Positions 38,800 through 47,073 of a DNA stretch of 64,000 nucleotides are shown one piece after another. This stretch comes from Nocardia acidivorans NBRC 108247. GTDB taxonomy: Bacteria; Actinomycetota; Actinomycetes; Mycobacteriales; Mycobacteriaceae. The stretch covers positions 1-64,000 of the forward strand of contig NZ_BDAW01000047.1 in NCBI RefSeq assembly GCF_001625085.1, in the 5' to 3' direction. The stretch's first letter is position 1. Every line of letters starts with the position of its first letter. The notes under the pieces are model-generated. The model was not told where the DNA came from. It saw nothing but the letters and a program-made list of their open reading frames with translations, and did no database searches. Position numbers and translations under genes: made by a program.

Positions 38800-41451
38800 T
38801 TCGCGCAGAATCGCGATGGCCGGACGTTGTGCCGCGCGCGCCGTGAGAGCGCTGACAACCGCCAATGCGGTGACGGTGAGAACCAGGACGGTCAGCAGAT
38901 ATGCCCACGGGACGGCGATCGACGAGGGCGGCGGGTCGAACACACCGGTGAGGATCTTGACGAGCATCAGCGACAGCACCGAACCCGTTGCGGCACCGGC
39001 TATCAGGCCCCCGGCGGTGAGCGCGGCGGCTTCGCTGAAAACCACGTCGCGCAGCTGTCGCGGTGTGGCCCCGAGTGCGGTCAGGACGGCGAAGGTGCGG
39101 CGGCGCTCGGCGAGCCCGAGCGCCAGGACGAGCCCGCCCGCGCAGACCGCGAGGAGGGCGGCGAAGGACAACTCGACGCGGGTCAGGCCGGTGAGATCGA
39201 TTGAGGTGAGGCTGGATCCGACGGTGCCGCGGACGGTGGCGATGTCGGTGACCGTGGCCGAGACTCCCAGCTGAGCGCGAAGGTGCTCGGCGACAGCGGT
39301 GGTGCTCACTCCGTGGGTGTCGAGCAGGAATGTACCGATGGCGTCGGATCCGGTCTGCTGTGCGACGTAGGTGGCATTGGCGACGAAGAAGCTGTCCTTC
39401 GGTGCGGTGGGGAACTCGGCGACCACTCCGGCGTAGTGGAACTCGATCTTCTTCGGCTGATGGTTACCGGAGTCGGTGAGCCGCAGTGTGATCGGGTCTC
39501 CCGGGCGCAGCCGAAAGTCCTTGACGGTTTCGGCGGACACCAGAATCGAGTCCGGCTTCGCGGCCAGGACGGCCATCGCGTCGGTAGCGGTGCTGCCGGG
39601 AAAATAGCTGTCCTGCAACGCGGAAACACGCCCAACGGTGTCCGGCCGCACGCCGAAGAGGTCCTGCATATCCGCGCCGATGTAGGCGAAACGGTGCTGT
39701 AGCGGTTCCACCGACGCGACGCCTGGTACTTGCGCGAGCGCAGCAACGGCTTCGGGGGAGAGAGCGGTGCCGGGGACCGGCGTGACGCTGACGTCGGCGC
39801 CATTGGTCAGCTGGGCGTCGGCCTCGGCCTGCCGGCTGTAGGTGGCATTGAAGGTCGCCGTTGACGCGGCGAACGCGAGCGCGAGTGCGAGCAGCACGAT
39901 CGCCCGGATCAGCGGGCGTCGCTGCCGGGACAGGCCGTTCGCGATGATGGTGGCGGGCGGTCCGGTCATCGGCCGCAGCAGGCGCGCGATCACGCGGCGA
40001 CCGCGACCCAGGATGAGGTCCCCCAATCGCCAGGTCAGCAGCGCCGCGCCGACCCACAACAAGCCTGGACCGGCAAGCGCCCAGTAGGACACCGAGATCG
40101 TGGGCACGCCCTCGGGTGCGAGCACGAGCTGGTAACCGCTGCGCCCGGCGGCCGCGAAGACCAGCCATGCCCCGAGCAGCGCCAGTGCGTCGAGTCCGTA
40201 CCGTGCCCAGGCCGGATAACGCGGTGCGGTGACAACGGCACGACCGGTGGCAACGGTGGTCCCGAGCAGGTCACGACGGGCTGGTAGGAGCACCGTCACG
40301 ACCGTGAGCGCTACCCCGGTCGCAGCGGCTGCGGCCGACCACCCCACGGCGGCCGAGGTGGTCGCACCGAAGCGCATCGACCCGAACGCGAGATACCCGG
40401 TCCCGGCGGCGGCGAGGAGCCCGAGCAGTGCTCCGGCGGTGCCGATCAGCCCTGCCTCAGCGGCGGCGAGGCGAAGCAACTGTCGGGCCGATGCACCGCG
40501 GGCACGTAAGAGCGCCTGTTCTCGACGACGTCGGTCCGCGCTCGCCGCCGCGACGGTCGAAGTGATCGCCGCAGCCAGGATCGCGCCGGGAACACCGAGG
40601 AACAGAAACAAGATCTGCGCGTAGGCGGCGTCGCTGCGGGCGGCCGCGAGCGCGGCACCGAGATTGTCCGCGACCGTGGCGCCGCCGCCGCTGCGTGCCT
40701 CGAGATTGCGGGCGGCGGCGGTCGCCGTGCTGTAGGCCACGGCCGGACTCGAGGGCAGGACATGGTCGCGAAGTACATGAATCTGCGTGGATACCAAGTC
40801 GGTTCGAGTGGCGAGTGGGTCGAACATCGCATGCCATTGCGCTTCGGGCAGTATCAGCACGTTGTCCGGCGGCGCGGCTGGTTGAGACCCGGGCGGTGCG
40901 CCGACCTTCTGAAAGAGCGAATTCGCTTGCGGCAGATCGACGATACCCGCCACCGTGACCGGAAAAGATGACAGATCGGCGCGGCCGACGGTGACGATGT
41001 CGCCGAGGGTGACATGGAGGTTCGCGGCGGTCTGTTGTGCGAGCAGCACCCCGCTGTCCGCACCGACGAGCCGCCGGATCTGGCCTGGGAACAGCGCCGG
41101 GTAATCGGCCGGGAGGCCGAGAACCACACCCGGACCGGTGGTCTGAGTAGTGTCGCCGGTGAGGGCGGACAGGCCGGTGGTCTGCGCGAAACCGACCGGG
41201 GTGCTGAGGCGTACGCCAGGGGTGGCGCCTACCAACTGGGCGATCGCCTTCGGATCGGTGTCCGGCTGCACTTGGACCTGCCAGTCCACGGCCACGCCGC
41301 GGACGGCGCGCGCGGTCATGGTGGCCTGGGATTGCGTCAGAAAAGTGCCCAGGCAGGCGAGCATCGCGACGGTGGTCGCGACGCCGAGTGCCGCGCCGAG
41401 CAGGCGGGCGGGTTGCCTGCGAAGCAGACCTGCGAGCCAGAGCAGCATCAT
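38794..41451 (-). CDS. FtsX-like ABC transporter permease
   Basis: This 885-aa permease of the MacB/FtsX class has an N-terminal helix (LLRRQPARLLGAALGVATTV), a large extracytoplasmic domain, a group of central helices and a C-terminal FtsX domain (VELSFAALLAVCAGGLVLAL, RRRTFAVLTALGATPRQLRD). This is the duplicated architecture with about ten helices. The first ATG at 41451 overlaps the upstream ATPase stop as ATGA, so translation is coupled; an earlier in-frame start at 41511 would lie deep within the ATPase gene. Such mechanotransmission transporters move lipids, peptides or lipoproteins rather than pumping through a channel. Confidence 0.9.
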   Translation of the reverse strand: MMLLWLAGLLRRQPARLLGAALGVATTVAMLACLGTFLTQSQATMTARAVRGVAVDWQVQVQPDTDPKAIAQLVGATPGVRLSTPVGFAQTTGLSALTGDTTQTTGPGVVLGLPADYPALFPGQIRRLVGADSGVLLAQQTAANLHVTLGDIVTVGRADLSSFPVTVAGIVDLPQANSLFQKVGAPPGSQPAAPPDNVLILPEAQWHAMFDPLATRTDLVSTQIHVLRDHVLPSSPAVAYSTATAAARNLEARSGGGATVADNLGAALAAARSDAAYAQILFLFLGVPGAILAAAITSTVAAASADRRRREQALLRARGASARQLLRLAAAEAGLIGTAGALLGLLAAAGTGYLAFGSMRFGATTSAAVGWSAAAAATGVALTVVTVLLPARRDLLGTTVATGRAVVTAPRYPAWARYGLDALALLGAWLVFAAAGRSGYQLVLAPEGVPTISVSYWALAGPGLLWVGAALLTWRLGDLILGRGRRVIARLLRPMTGPPATIIANGLSRQRRPLIRAIVLLALALAFAASTATFNATYSRQAEADAQLTNGADVSVTPVPGTALSPEAVAALAQVPGVASVEPLQHRFAYIGADMQDLFGVRPDTVGRVSALQDSYFPGSTATDAMAVLAAKPDSILVSAETVKDFRLRPGDPITLRLTDSGNHQPKKIEFHYAGVVAEFPTAPKDSFFVANATYVAQQTGSDAIGTFLLDTHGVSTTAVAEHLRAQLGVSATVTDIATVRGTVGSSLTSIDLTGLTRVELSFAALLAVCAGGLVLALGLAERRRTFAVLTALGATPRQLRDVVFSEAAALTAGGLIAGAATGSVLSLMLVKILTGVFDPPPSSIAVPWAYLLTVLVLTVTALAVVSALTARAAQRPAIAILREL

Positions 41452-42146
41452 CGATGGCCTCCGGAAACCCCTGCGGGATTGTCCTGGAGCGCGCCGTGAT
41501 GCATCGTCCACCGTAGTGGCAGGCCGTCGGCGATCAGCGGATCGTGTGTCGAAATCACCAGGGCCGCACCCAGTTCCGTAGCAGTCCGCACCAGCACATC
41601 GAGGACCACAGCCGCGGCTTCGTGATCGATTTGACCGGTCGGCTCGTCCGCCAGGATCAGCCTGGGAGCGGCGGCCAGCACTCGCGCGACCGCGACCCGC
41701 TGGGCTTGACCCCCGGAGAGTTCGTGGGGGAGTTGCCGCGCGAATTCACCGATGCCGAGCAGGTCCAGCGCAGCTGCGGCGCGTTCGGTAGCGTCCCGTT
41801 CGGGGGTGCCGCCCAAAAGCAGCGGCACCGCAACGTTTTCCATGACATCCAGCGCCGGCAACAGGCTCGGCCCCTGGAAGACCACACCGATGAGCCCGGG
41901 CCGCGCCCTGGGAGCCTCATCGAGTCCAGGCCAGCAGACCGTGCCGGAGGTGGCCGTCTCCAGCCCTGCCATGACATGCAGCAGTGTCGACTTCCCGGAG
42001 CCCGAAGGTCCCGTCAGCGCGATGTGTGCGCCGGACGGCACCGAACAGTTGACGTCCGTGATCGCCGTGATCGCGGTTGCTCCGGTGCCGAACACGCGGG
42101 CGACGCCCGCGCACACCACGACCGGCGGTGCGGACCGCGAGGTCAC
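41448..42146 (-). CDS. ABC transporter ATP-binding protein (LolD/MacB type)
   Basis: This 232-aa ATPase has Walker A GPSGSGKST, Q-loop VVFQGPSLLP, signature LSGGQAQRVAVARVL, Walker B LILADEPTG and switch histidine STHDP. It starts with GTG at 42146, overlapping the upstream stop as GTGA, and ends in an ATGA overlap with the permease. It is one of two different ATPases beside a single permease gene, so the pair may form a heterodimer. Confidence 0.93.
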   Translation of the reverse strand: MTSRSAPPVVVCAGVARVFGTGATAITAITDVNCSVPSGAHIALTGPSGSGKSTLLHVMAGLETATSGTVCWPGLDEAPRARPGLIGVVFQGPSLLPALDVMENVAVPLLLGGTPERDATERAAAALDLLGIGEFARQLPHELSGGQAQRVAVARVLAAAPRLILADEPTGQIDHEAAAVVLDVLVRTATELGAALVISTHDPLIADGLPLRWTMHHGALQDNPAGVSGGHR

Positions 42147-42847
42147 GGCAGCACCTGCCCGTCGTGCAGGCGGACGATCCGATCCGCGGCGGCGGCGACC
42201 GCCGGACTGTGGCTGGCCACCAGAATCGCGCCGCCGCAGTCGGCCCGGTGTCGCAGTAGCGCGAGCACTACGGCTTCGGTTCCGGCGTCGAGTTCACCCG
42301 TGGGTTCATCCGCCAGCACCACCGCCGGGTCGTTGGCCAGAGCCACCGCCAATCCGGCACGGGCCAGTTCGCCGCCGGACAGCTCGCCAGGGTAGGCCAC
42401 GCCGCGCGAACCGAGCTGGACCGACTCGAGCAGGTCTGCGACCGGCGGCGACACCGAACCCGGGTGGAGCCGCCGCGCCAGCACAATGTTCTTGAATAAT
42501 GTCAACTGCGGCAACAGATTTCCGCTCTGGAACAGCATCCCGATATACCGGGCCCGCAACCGGGACCGAATGGGTTCGGGCTGCCGACTGAGCCGACGGC
42601 CGCAGACGCGCGCCGTGCCACCGTCGGGTTCGTCAACCCCCGCCAGACACGACAGCAACGTCGATTTCCCGGACCCGGAGGGGCCTACCACCGCCACCAG
42701 CTCGCCCGCTGCCACGGTCAGCGAAACACCTTGCAGGGCAAGGATTTCGTCATCTCCGGCAGGAAAGAACCGGTACAGGGAATCGGCCTGTAGGGCGGGT
42801 GCTCCCTCGTAGCGCTGCGCGGTGCCGCGGTCACCGGGTGGGCTCAT
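42143..42847 (-). CDS. ABC transporter ATP-binding protein (second, divergent paralogue)
   Basis: This 234-aa ATPase has Walker A GPSGSGKST, Q-loop MLFQSGNLLP, signature LSGGELARAGLAVAL (the usual Q-Q-R after LSGG is replaced by E-L-A), Walker B VVLADEPTG and H-loop ASHSP. The altered signature neighbourhood hints at a less active or asymmetric site. The ATG at 42847 overlaps the lipoprotein stop (ATGA), and its own stop overlaps the next ATPase start (GTGA). Confidence 0.9.
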   Translation of the reverse strand: MSPPGDRGTAQRYEGAPALQADSLYRFFPAGDDEILALQGVSLTVAAGELVAVVGPSGSGKSTLLSCLAGVDEPDGGTARVCGRRLSRQPEPIRSRLRARYIGMLFQSGNLLPQLTLFKNIVLARRLHPGSVSPPVADLLESVQLGSRGVAYPGELSGGELARAGLAVALANDPAVVLADEPTGELDAGTEAVVLALLRHRADCGGAILVASHSPAVAAAADRIVRLHDGQVLP

Positions 42848-43470
42848 GGCAGCCAGCTGAAGGAATCGGTGACCTGCCGCCACGGATCGACATTGTCCGC
42901 GTCGACAAGCCCCGACAGGGTCAACACCACTTCGCGGCCGGAGCGGTAGAACTCGTAGCGTTCCACCGCCTCGGGCACGATCTTCCCGGTCACGGGGCTC
43001 GGCGGGGAGTCGGCGCGGTAGGTGATCCGCAGTACCGGACCGGCCTTGCGTTCGACGGTGCTCACCTCGCCCGGGACGTATCCGGGTGTCCCGGCTGCGA
43101 GCTCGGGTAGTTCGATTGACTTGGCCGACTCGACAGTCGGCGCGGAGGCGACATCGGCCCGCGATTCGATGCCGACGCTGTTGAATTTGTCAGTGAACAC
43201 GACACCGGCGGCCGAATCGCTCCTGGACCAACCCTCCGGTACCTGCACGGTGAACCGGCGATCCGCGGGTGTGTACACGACGAACGCCTGATTGTCCGGG
43301 ATGTCACCACTCGGATTGGATTCGGCCGAAGTGGGATTCGCCGAGGAGTCGTGCGGAGTTCCCAGCGTGGAACCGCCCCCGCACGCCGTCAGCAGCGCGA
43401 CGCTCGCCAGTGAAAGCCCCGCACCCGTAGCGGCGACGTTCCACCCGCGAATCCAACGTGACGAATTCAT
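42844..43470 (-). CDS. Lipoprotein associated with the ABC operon
   Basis: This 208-aa predicted lipoprotein has a basic N-terminus (MNSSRWIRGWN), a hydrophobic core (LSLASVALL) and lipobox LLTACGGG with the acylated cysteine. A Ser/Asn/Pro-rich spacer precedes a compact domain (FVVYTPADRRFTVQVPEGWS, KFNSVGIESR, VLRITYRADSPPSPVTGK, EFYRSGREVVLTLSG) resembling LpqN/PsbP-like fatty-ligand folds. I cannot assign a family with certainty. It is the first gene of the four-gene operon, coupled by ATGA to an ATPase, so it is probably the extracytoplasmic sensor or substrate carrier of the transporter. Confidence 0.82.
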   Translation of the reverse strand: MNSSRWIRGWNVAATGAGLSLASVALLTACGGGSTLGTPHDSSANPTSAESNPSGDIPDNQAFVVYTPADRRFTVQVPEGWSRSDSAAGVVFTDKFNSVGIESRADVASAPTVESAKSIELPELAAGTPGYVPGEVSTVERKAGPVLRITYRADSPPSPVTGKIVPEAVERYEFYRSGREVVLTLSGLVDADNVDPWRQVTDSFSWLP

Positions 43471-43670
43471 CGCTGCTCCCTTCGCCGCAGACCACCGCTT
43501 CCCCGTGCCGGAAACGGTCCATCTCACTGCCGATAGTCGCGCGGCGCACCTGTGGAAACGCTGAGTGCGGATGGTCGGCTGACACGCCGGATGGACCGGC
43601 GCGGCGGATCCCCGCACAACATCCCGCATGGTGAGAACAATGGACCCGGACAGGCGAAAGGCAATTCATC

Positions 43671-45044
43671 ATGTGGATCCGATCCATCCCCGCACCAGGT
43701 AGCTGGGGGCTCCGGGTCAGATCCGCCCTCATCGTGACAGTCGCGGTCGCCGTCGGTCTAGGAGTCTGCGTACTGGCGCTGATCGCCTTCCTGTACCGGT
43801 CCCTAACGGCCTCCGCCGACGATGTCGCCGCCAATCGGGTCCGCGAAATCGCCGGCCAGCTCCGCTTCGACAGGCCCGCCGAACTCGATCGCAGCCTATT
43901 GGCCACCGACCGCAACCTCACCGTTGTCCAGATCATCGGCGCTGAGGACCGCATCGTCGGAACCTCCACCGACGGCCCGGGCGACCCGCTCACCGCGCTC
44001 CGACCGGAACCGGGACGCATCGTGCGCAACGCCGGCCCGGTGGCAGCGGACACCGGACTTCGATTGACCGTCGCCGGTGTCGACGGGTCCGGCGGCCGCT
44101 ACACGGTGGTGGTGGCGATGAACCACGATTCGATCGAGGACACCATCAAGCTCGTTCTCAGCATGGTCGGCATCGGCGTGCCGTTCGTGATCGCCATCGC
44201 CGCGGGTTCCACCTATCTGCTCGTCGGCAGATCGTTGAGTTCGGTGGAGACGATTCGCCGTCGGGTGGAGGCCATCACCAGCGCGGATCTGACCGAACGT
44301 GTGCCGGTACCGGAGCAGCACGACGAAATCGCCGCACTTGCCCGCACCATGAACGAAATGCTCGCTCGTATCCAATCCAGCCACGAAGCTCAGAGCCGAT
44401 TCGTTGGGGATGCCTCCCACGAATTGCGCAGCCCCCTGGCCTCGATGGCCGCCGCACTCGAGGTGGGACTCGCCCGCCCCGAACTCTTCGACGACACGCT
44501 GGCGCGAACCACACTGATGCCCGAAGTCGAGCGCATGCGCCTGCTGATCGACGACCTGCTGCTACTGGCGCGCGCCGACGAACGCGGACTACCGCACCTC
44601 GCAACCGACGTCGACCTCGACGATGTCGTCGCCGCCGAAGTCGCGCGTCAACGCGGTCGATCCGACACGGTCGAGATCATTGTGCAGCTCGAACCGGTAC
44701 GGACCCAAGGCGATTCCGGGCAACTCTCACGAGCCGTCCGCAATCTTCTCGACAATGCCGCCCGTTATGCCGCCACGACCGTCACGGTCCGCCTGACCCA
44801 GGACGCGGACACTGCCCGCATCGAAATCACCGATGACGGTCCCGGCATCCCCGCCGAGGATCGGGTCCACGTCTTCGACCGATTCTTCCGCCTCCAGCGT
44901 GACCGAGGCCGAGCCAGCGGCGGCACCGGCCTCGGACTCGCGATCGTCGCGGAAATCATTGCCGCACACCACGGTGCGGTTCATTTCACCGACCATCGGG
45001 GCGGCGGGGCCATGGTCGTCATCACACTTCCGGCGAGCCCGTGA
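43671..45044 (+). CDS. Sensor histidine kinase
   Basis: This 457-aa kinase has TM1 at about residues 18-43, an extracytoplasmic sensor domain of about 115 residues, TM2 (about 160-186), HAMP, and then the H-box DASHELRSPLASMAAALEVG with H250. The N-box is AVRNLLDNAARYA, and the G-boxes are ITDDGPGIP and GGTGLGLAIV. The ATG at 43671 follows GAAAGG. It is divergent from the lipoprotein-ABC operon and is the natural partner for the response regulator at 37,156, although the two genes are separated by that operon. The small periplasmic domain suggests envelope or membrane sensing. Confidence 0.92.
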   Translation: MWIRSIPAPGSWGLRVRSALIVTVAVAVGLGVCVLALIAFLYRSLTASADDVAANRVREIAGQLRFDRPAELDRSLLATDRNLTVVQIIGAEDRIVGTSTDGPGDPLTALRPEPGRIVRNAGPVAADTGLRLTVAGVDGSGGRYTVVVAMNHDSIEDTIKLVLSMVGIGVPFVIAIAAGSTYLLVGRSLSSVETIRRRVEAITSADLTERVPVPEQHDEIAALARTMNEMLARIQSSHEAQSRFVGDASHELRSPLASMAAALEVGLARPELFDDTLARTTLMPEVERMRLLIDDLLLLARADERGLPHLATDVDLDDVVAAEVARQRGRSDTVEIIVQLEPVRTQGDSGQLSRAVRNLLDNAARYAATTVTVRLTQDADTARIEITDDGPGIPAEDRVHVFDRFFRLQRDRGRASGGTGLGLAIVAEIIAAHHGAVHFTDHRGGGAMVVITLPASP

Positions 45045-45071
45045 GCCGATGACCGGAATCGAAACCAGGCA

Positions 45072-45884
45072 TCAGGCCCGGTCGCGTGCGAGCGTGGTTT
45101 CGAGGTCGTCGAGCGTTCGGGTTCGGTTGTGGCTGTGGGCGATTCCGGCCGTGAGAAGGATAAGCAGTACGGCAGTGGTGCCCCAGGTGCCGAAGCCGAG
45201 TCCGCCCTTGTCGTGGGATTTGGACAGCAGGTCGCCGACGGTAGCGCCGAGAGGGCGGGTGAGGATGAACGCGAGCCAGAACAGCAGAATGCCGGAGATA
45301 CGAGTGAAGAAGTGGGCGGCGAGCAGAGCGGCCATGACGGCGGCGATCACCAAGGCGCCACCGCGGTAGCCGAGTCCGGAACTGTCGGACAGGTAATCGC
45401 CGACAGAAGTGCCGAGCGTGTTCGACAGCAAGATCGCCGACCAGTAGAGCACTTCGCCACGCAGGCTGGTGATGCCGGTGACGTCGTAGGTTTGGCCGCT
45501 CAGTTTCCAGATTCCGAAGACCAGCGCGAGCCCGGTGATGAGCACGGCTGCGCCGGCGCCGTAGCCGAGTCCGCCGTCGGTGGAGGTCCCCGAGCCGGGG
45601 CCGCGATTGAGGAAGTCGGCGATTGTCGTGCCGGCGGTGCTCGTTGCCGCGATGACCGTCCAGTAGAGCGCGGGATGGAATCGGCCGACGCGTAGCTGGG
45701 CCGCCAAGCTCACCGCGAAGACGGTCAGAAACAGCAACGACGCAGCGGCATAGCCGAGATGCAGGGTCTGGGCCAGTAGATCACCACCGGTCTCGCCAAG
45801 CGTGGTCGCCGCGATCTTCAGCGCCCAGAATAGGGCGGTCACCTGGGGGAGCTTGTAATTCGCACGCGGTTGGGCCGCAGGCAT
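45072..45884 (-). CDS. DUF347/COG4705 membrane protein
   Basis: This 270-aa protein has about eight membrane segments built from four copies of a DUF347 repeat. The repeat marks are TTLGETGGDLL, AGTTIADFLNRG, LGTSVGDYLSD and LGATVGDLLSKS, each with a small-residue G-[ET/TS]-x-x-[G/A]-D core in a helix. This aspartate-in-membrane pattern suggests ion binding, but the family has no proven function. The start at 45884 is preceded by GAAGGGAA; an upstream extension is unlikely. CGCTGAGAA-type direct repeats lie 62-81 bases upstream. A larger paralogue is encoded at 47,074. Confidence 0.87.
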   Translation of the reverse strand: MPAAQPRANYKLPQVTALFWALKIAATTLGETGGDLLAQTLHLGYAAASLLFLTVFAVSLAAQLRVGRFHPALYWTVIAATSTAGTTIADFLNRGPGSGTSTDGGLGYGAGAAVLITGLALVFGIWKLSGQTYDVTGITSLRGEVLYWSAILLSNTLGTSVGDYLSDSSGLGYRGGALVIAAVMAALLAAHFFTRISGILLFWLAFILTRPLGATVGDLLSKSHDKGGLGFGTWGTTAVLLILLTAGIAHSHNRTRTLDDLETTLARDRA

Positions 45885-45945
45885 GCGAGGGTTCCCTTCG
45901 TTTGAATCGGCTGATGACACAACTCCGCGGAGTCTGCCCGCCGGT

Positions 45946-45965
45946 CGCTGAGAACCCGCTGAGTC
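45946..45965. promoter_or_regulatory. Direct-repeat response-regulator box (DUF347 gene 1)
   Basis: CGCTGAGAA (45946-45954) and CGCTGAGTC (45957-45965) are two half-sites 11 bases apart, the spacing of tandem OmpR-family dimers on one DNA face. The box lies 62 bases upstream of the DUF347 start on the minus strand. Confidence 0.5.
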
Positions 45966-46215
45966 GGCCCGTGCGTCGATCTGGCCGGGAGTCGCCATGT
46001 TGGATTGCCCCGACAGTTCTCGAACGGGCCGCGCAGACTCCCCGGAACCAGCGTCTTGCGGATGTTCGGCCGGCCCGGTCCGGTGGCCGAAATCGTCGCT
46101 GCCCGCAGGGGCAGCGTGCGGGTCGAGGATTCACCGTCCGGCGGCGCTCGCTTGAAGGCCGCCCTGCCGGTGACCGCGAATTCCCCTGCGACCTGACACG
46201 TCACAGTCGCTTACG

Positions 46216-46235
46216 CGCTGAGAAGACGCTGAGAA
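46216..46235. promoter_or_regulatory. Perfect direct-repeat response-regulator box
   Basis: CGCTGAGAA occurs at 46216-46224 and again at 46227-46235, an exact 9-bp repeat with an 11-bp period. It lies 135 bases upstream of the unknown gene at 46,370. The rest of the 485-bp gap (45,885-46,369) holds no gene that I can support. Confidence 0.55.
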
Positions 46236-46369
46236 CGCGGCCCTGCTCGCTGGCGTCGAGGTTCCGGCCTTGCCATATTGGTTGAAGCAGCGTTATCGAG
46301 CAGGCCCCTCGCGACGCTGTCATTTCGACTCTCCGCTATCGCGTACCGCATAGTCGAAGGAGATCTGGC

Positions 46370-46993
46370 ATGGCAAGGTTCGGCGACTTGGATGTCACTC
46401 CGGGTGACTACGTCCAGTATCGGGATTCGGTCGGTGCACGCATTCGTGGCCGAATCATCGCGATCGAAACAGAAGACACCCTCGGTGAAGCGGTATGGGT
46501 ATCGCCGCTGATCAAACCGGCTTACTTCAACGTTTCACCGAATGTCGCCGCTCTCGGAAAAGCGAAAGAGAAGCTCGACAACGCCATCGGATTCGGTCGC
46601 CTGCACCACCGGGCAAGCATCAACTCCCACCGTGACAATGTGATTCGCGAAATCCGAGAGGAAGTGGCCCGCAACGACGGAAGGCTCGCCCCGCCGTGGG
46701 CGGTACCGTGTGATCCTTCCATCGCCGAGCGGCTCGGGGCCACGGTGAGCGAGGTCAGAATCCTTGCGCACTGGCCCTGGCAGGGCGTGTTCGTCGGTGA
46801 TTTCGTGTGGCTGGACATTGCGCGCAGAGCCGCTGTCCCTCATCTGGGTCCCGACATCTGCTTCGCCGTCGATGCGCTCGAACCGAGCGCTCGGCGGATC
46901 ACCGTCACCGCGACGTGTCTGGGCACGGGCGGCACCCACCGCTTCTGCTACGACGCGGTCGCGATCAGGAAAGTGATCGCGACCGCCCTGTGA
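46370..46993 (+). CDS. Unknown 207-aa cytoplasmic protein
   Basis: I do not recognise the family. The ATG at 46370 follows GAAGGAGA. The first 60 residues look like a small beta-barrel (GDYVQYRDSVGARIRGRIIA, VWVSPLIKPAYFNVSP). A helical segment with RDNVIREIREEVARN follows. The second half is beta-rich (VSEVRILAHWPWQGVFVGDF, RRITVTATCLGTGGTHRFCY). It has no signal or membrane segment and only two cysteines, both in the C-terminal part. It sits between two DUF347 genes and downstream of a perfect CGCTGAGAA direct repeat, so it probably belongs to the two-component regulon. Confidence 0.72.
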   Translation: MARFGDLDVTPGDYVQYRDSVGARIRGRIIAIETEDTLGEAVWVSPLIKPAYFNVSPNVAALGKAKEKLDNAIGFGRLHHRASINSHRDNVIREIREEVARNDGRLAPPWAVPCDPSIAERLGATVSEVRILAHWPWQGVFVGDFVWLDIARRAAVPHLGPDICFAVDALEPSARRITVTATCLGTGGTHRFCYDAVAIRKVIATAL

Positions 46994-47030
46994 ACCGCCC
47001 CACCCGGTGACGCCCCTGCCGGTCAACGAG

Positions 47031-47039
47031 TTCTCAGCG
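47031..47039. promoter_or_regulatory. Single CGCTGAGAA half-site (inverted) before DUF347 gene 2
   Basis: TTCTCAGCG, the complement of CGCTGAGAA, lies 35 bases upstream of the GTG start at 47074. The adjacent TGTCACAGG may be a degenerate second half. Confidence 0.35.
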
Positions 47040-47073
47040 CTGTCACAGGAGCCTGACCGTACGGTCGTGCGCT

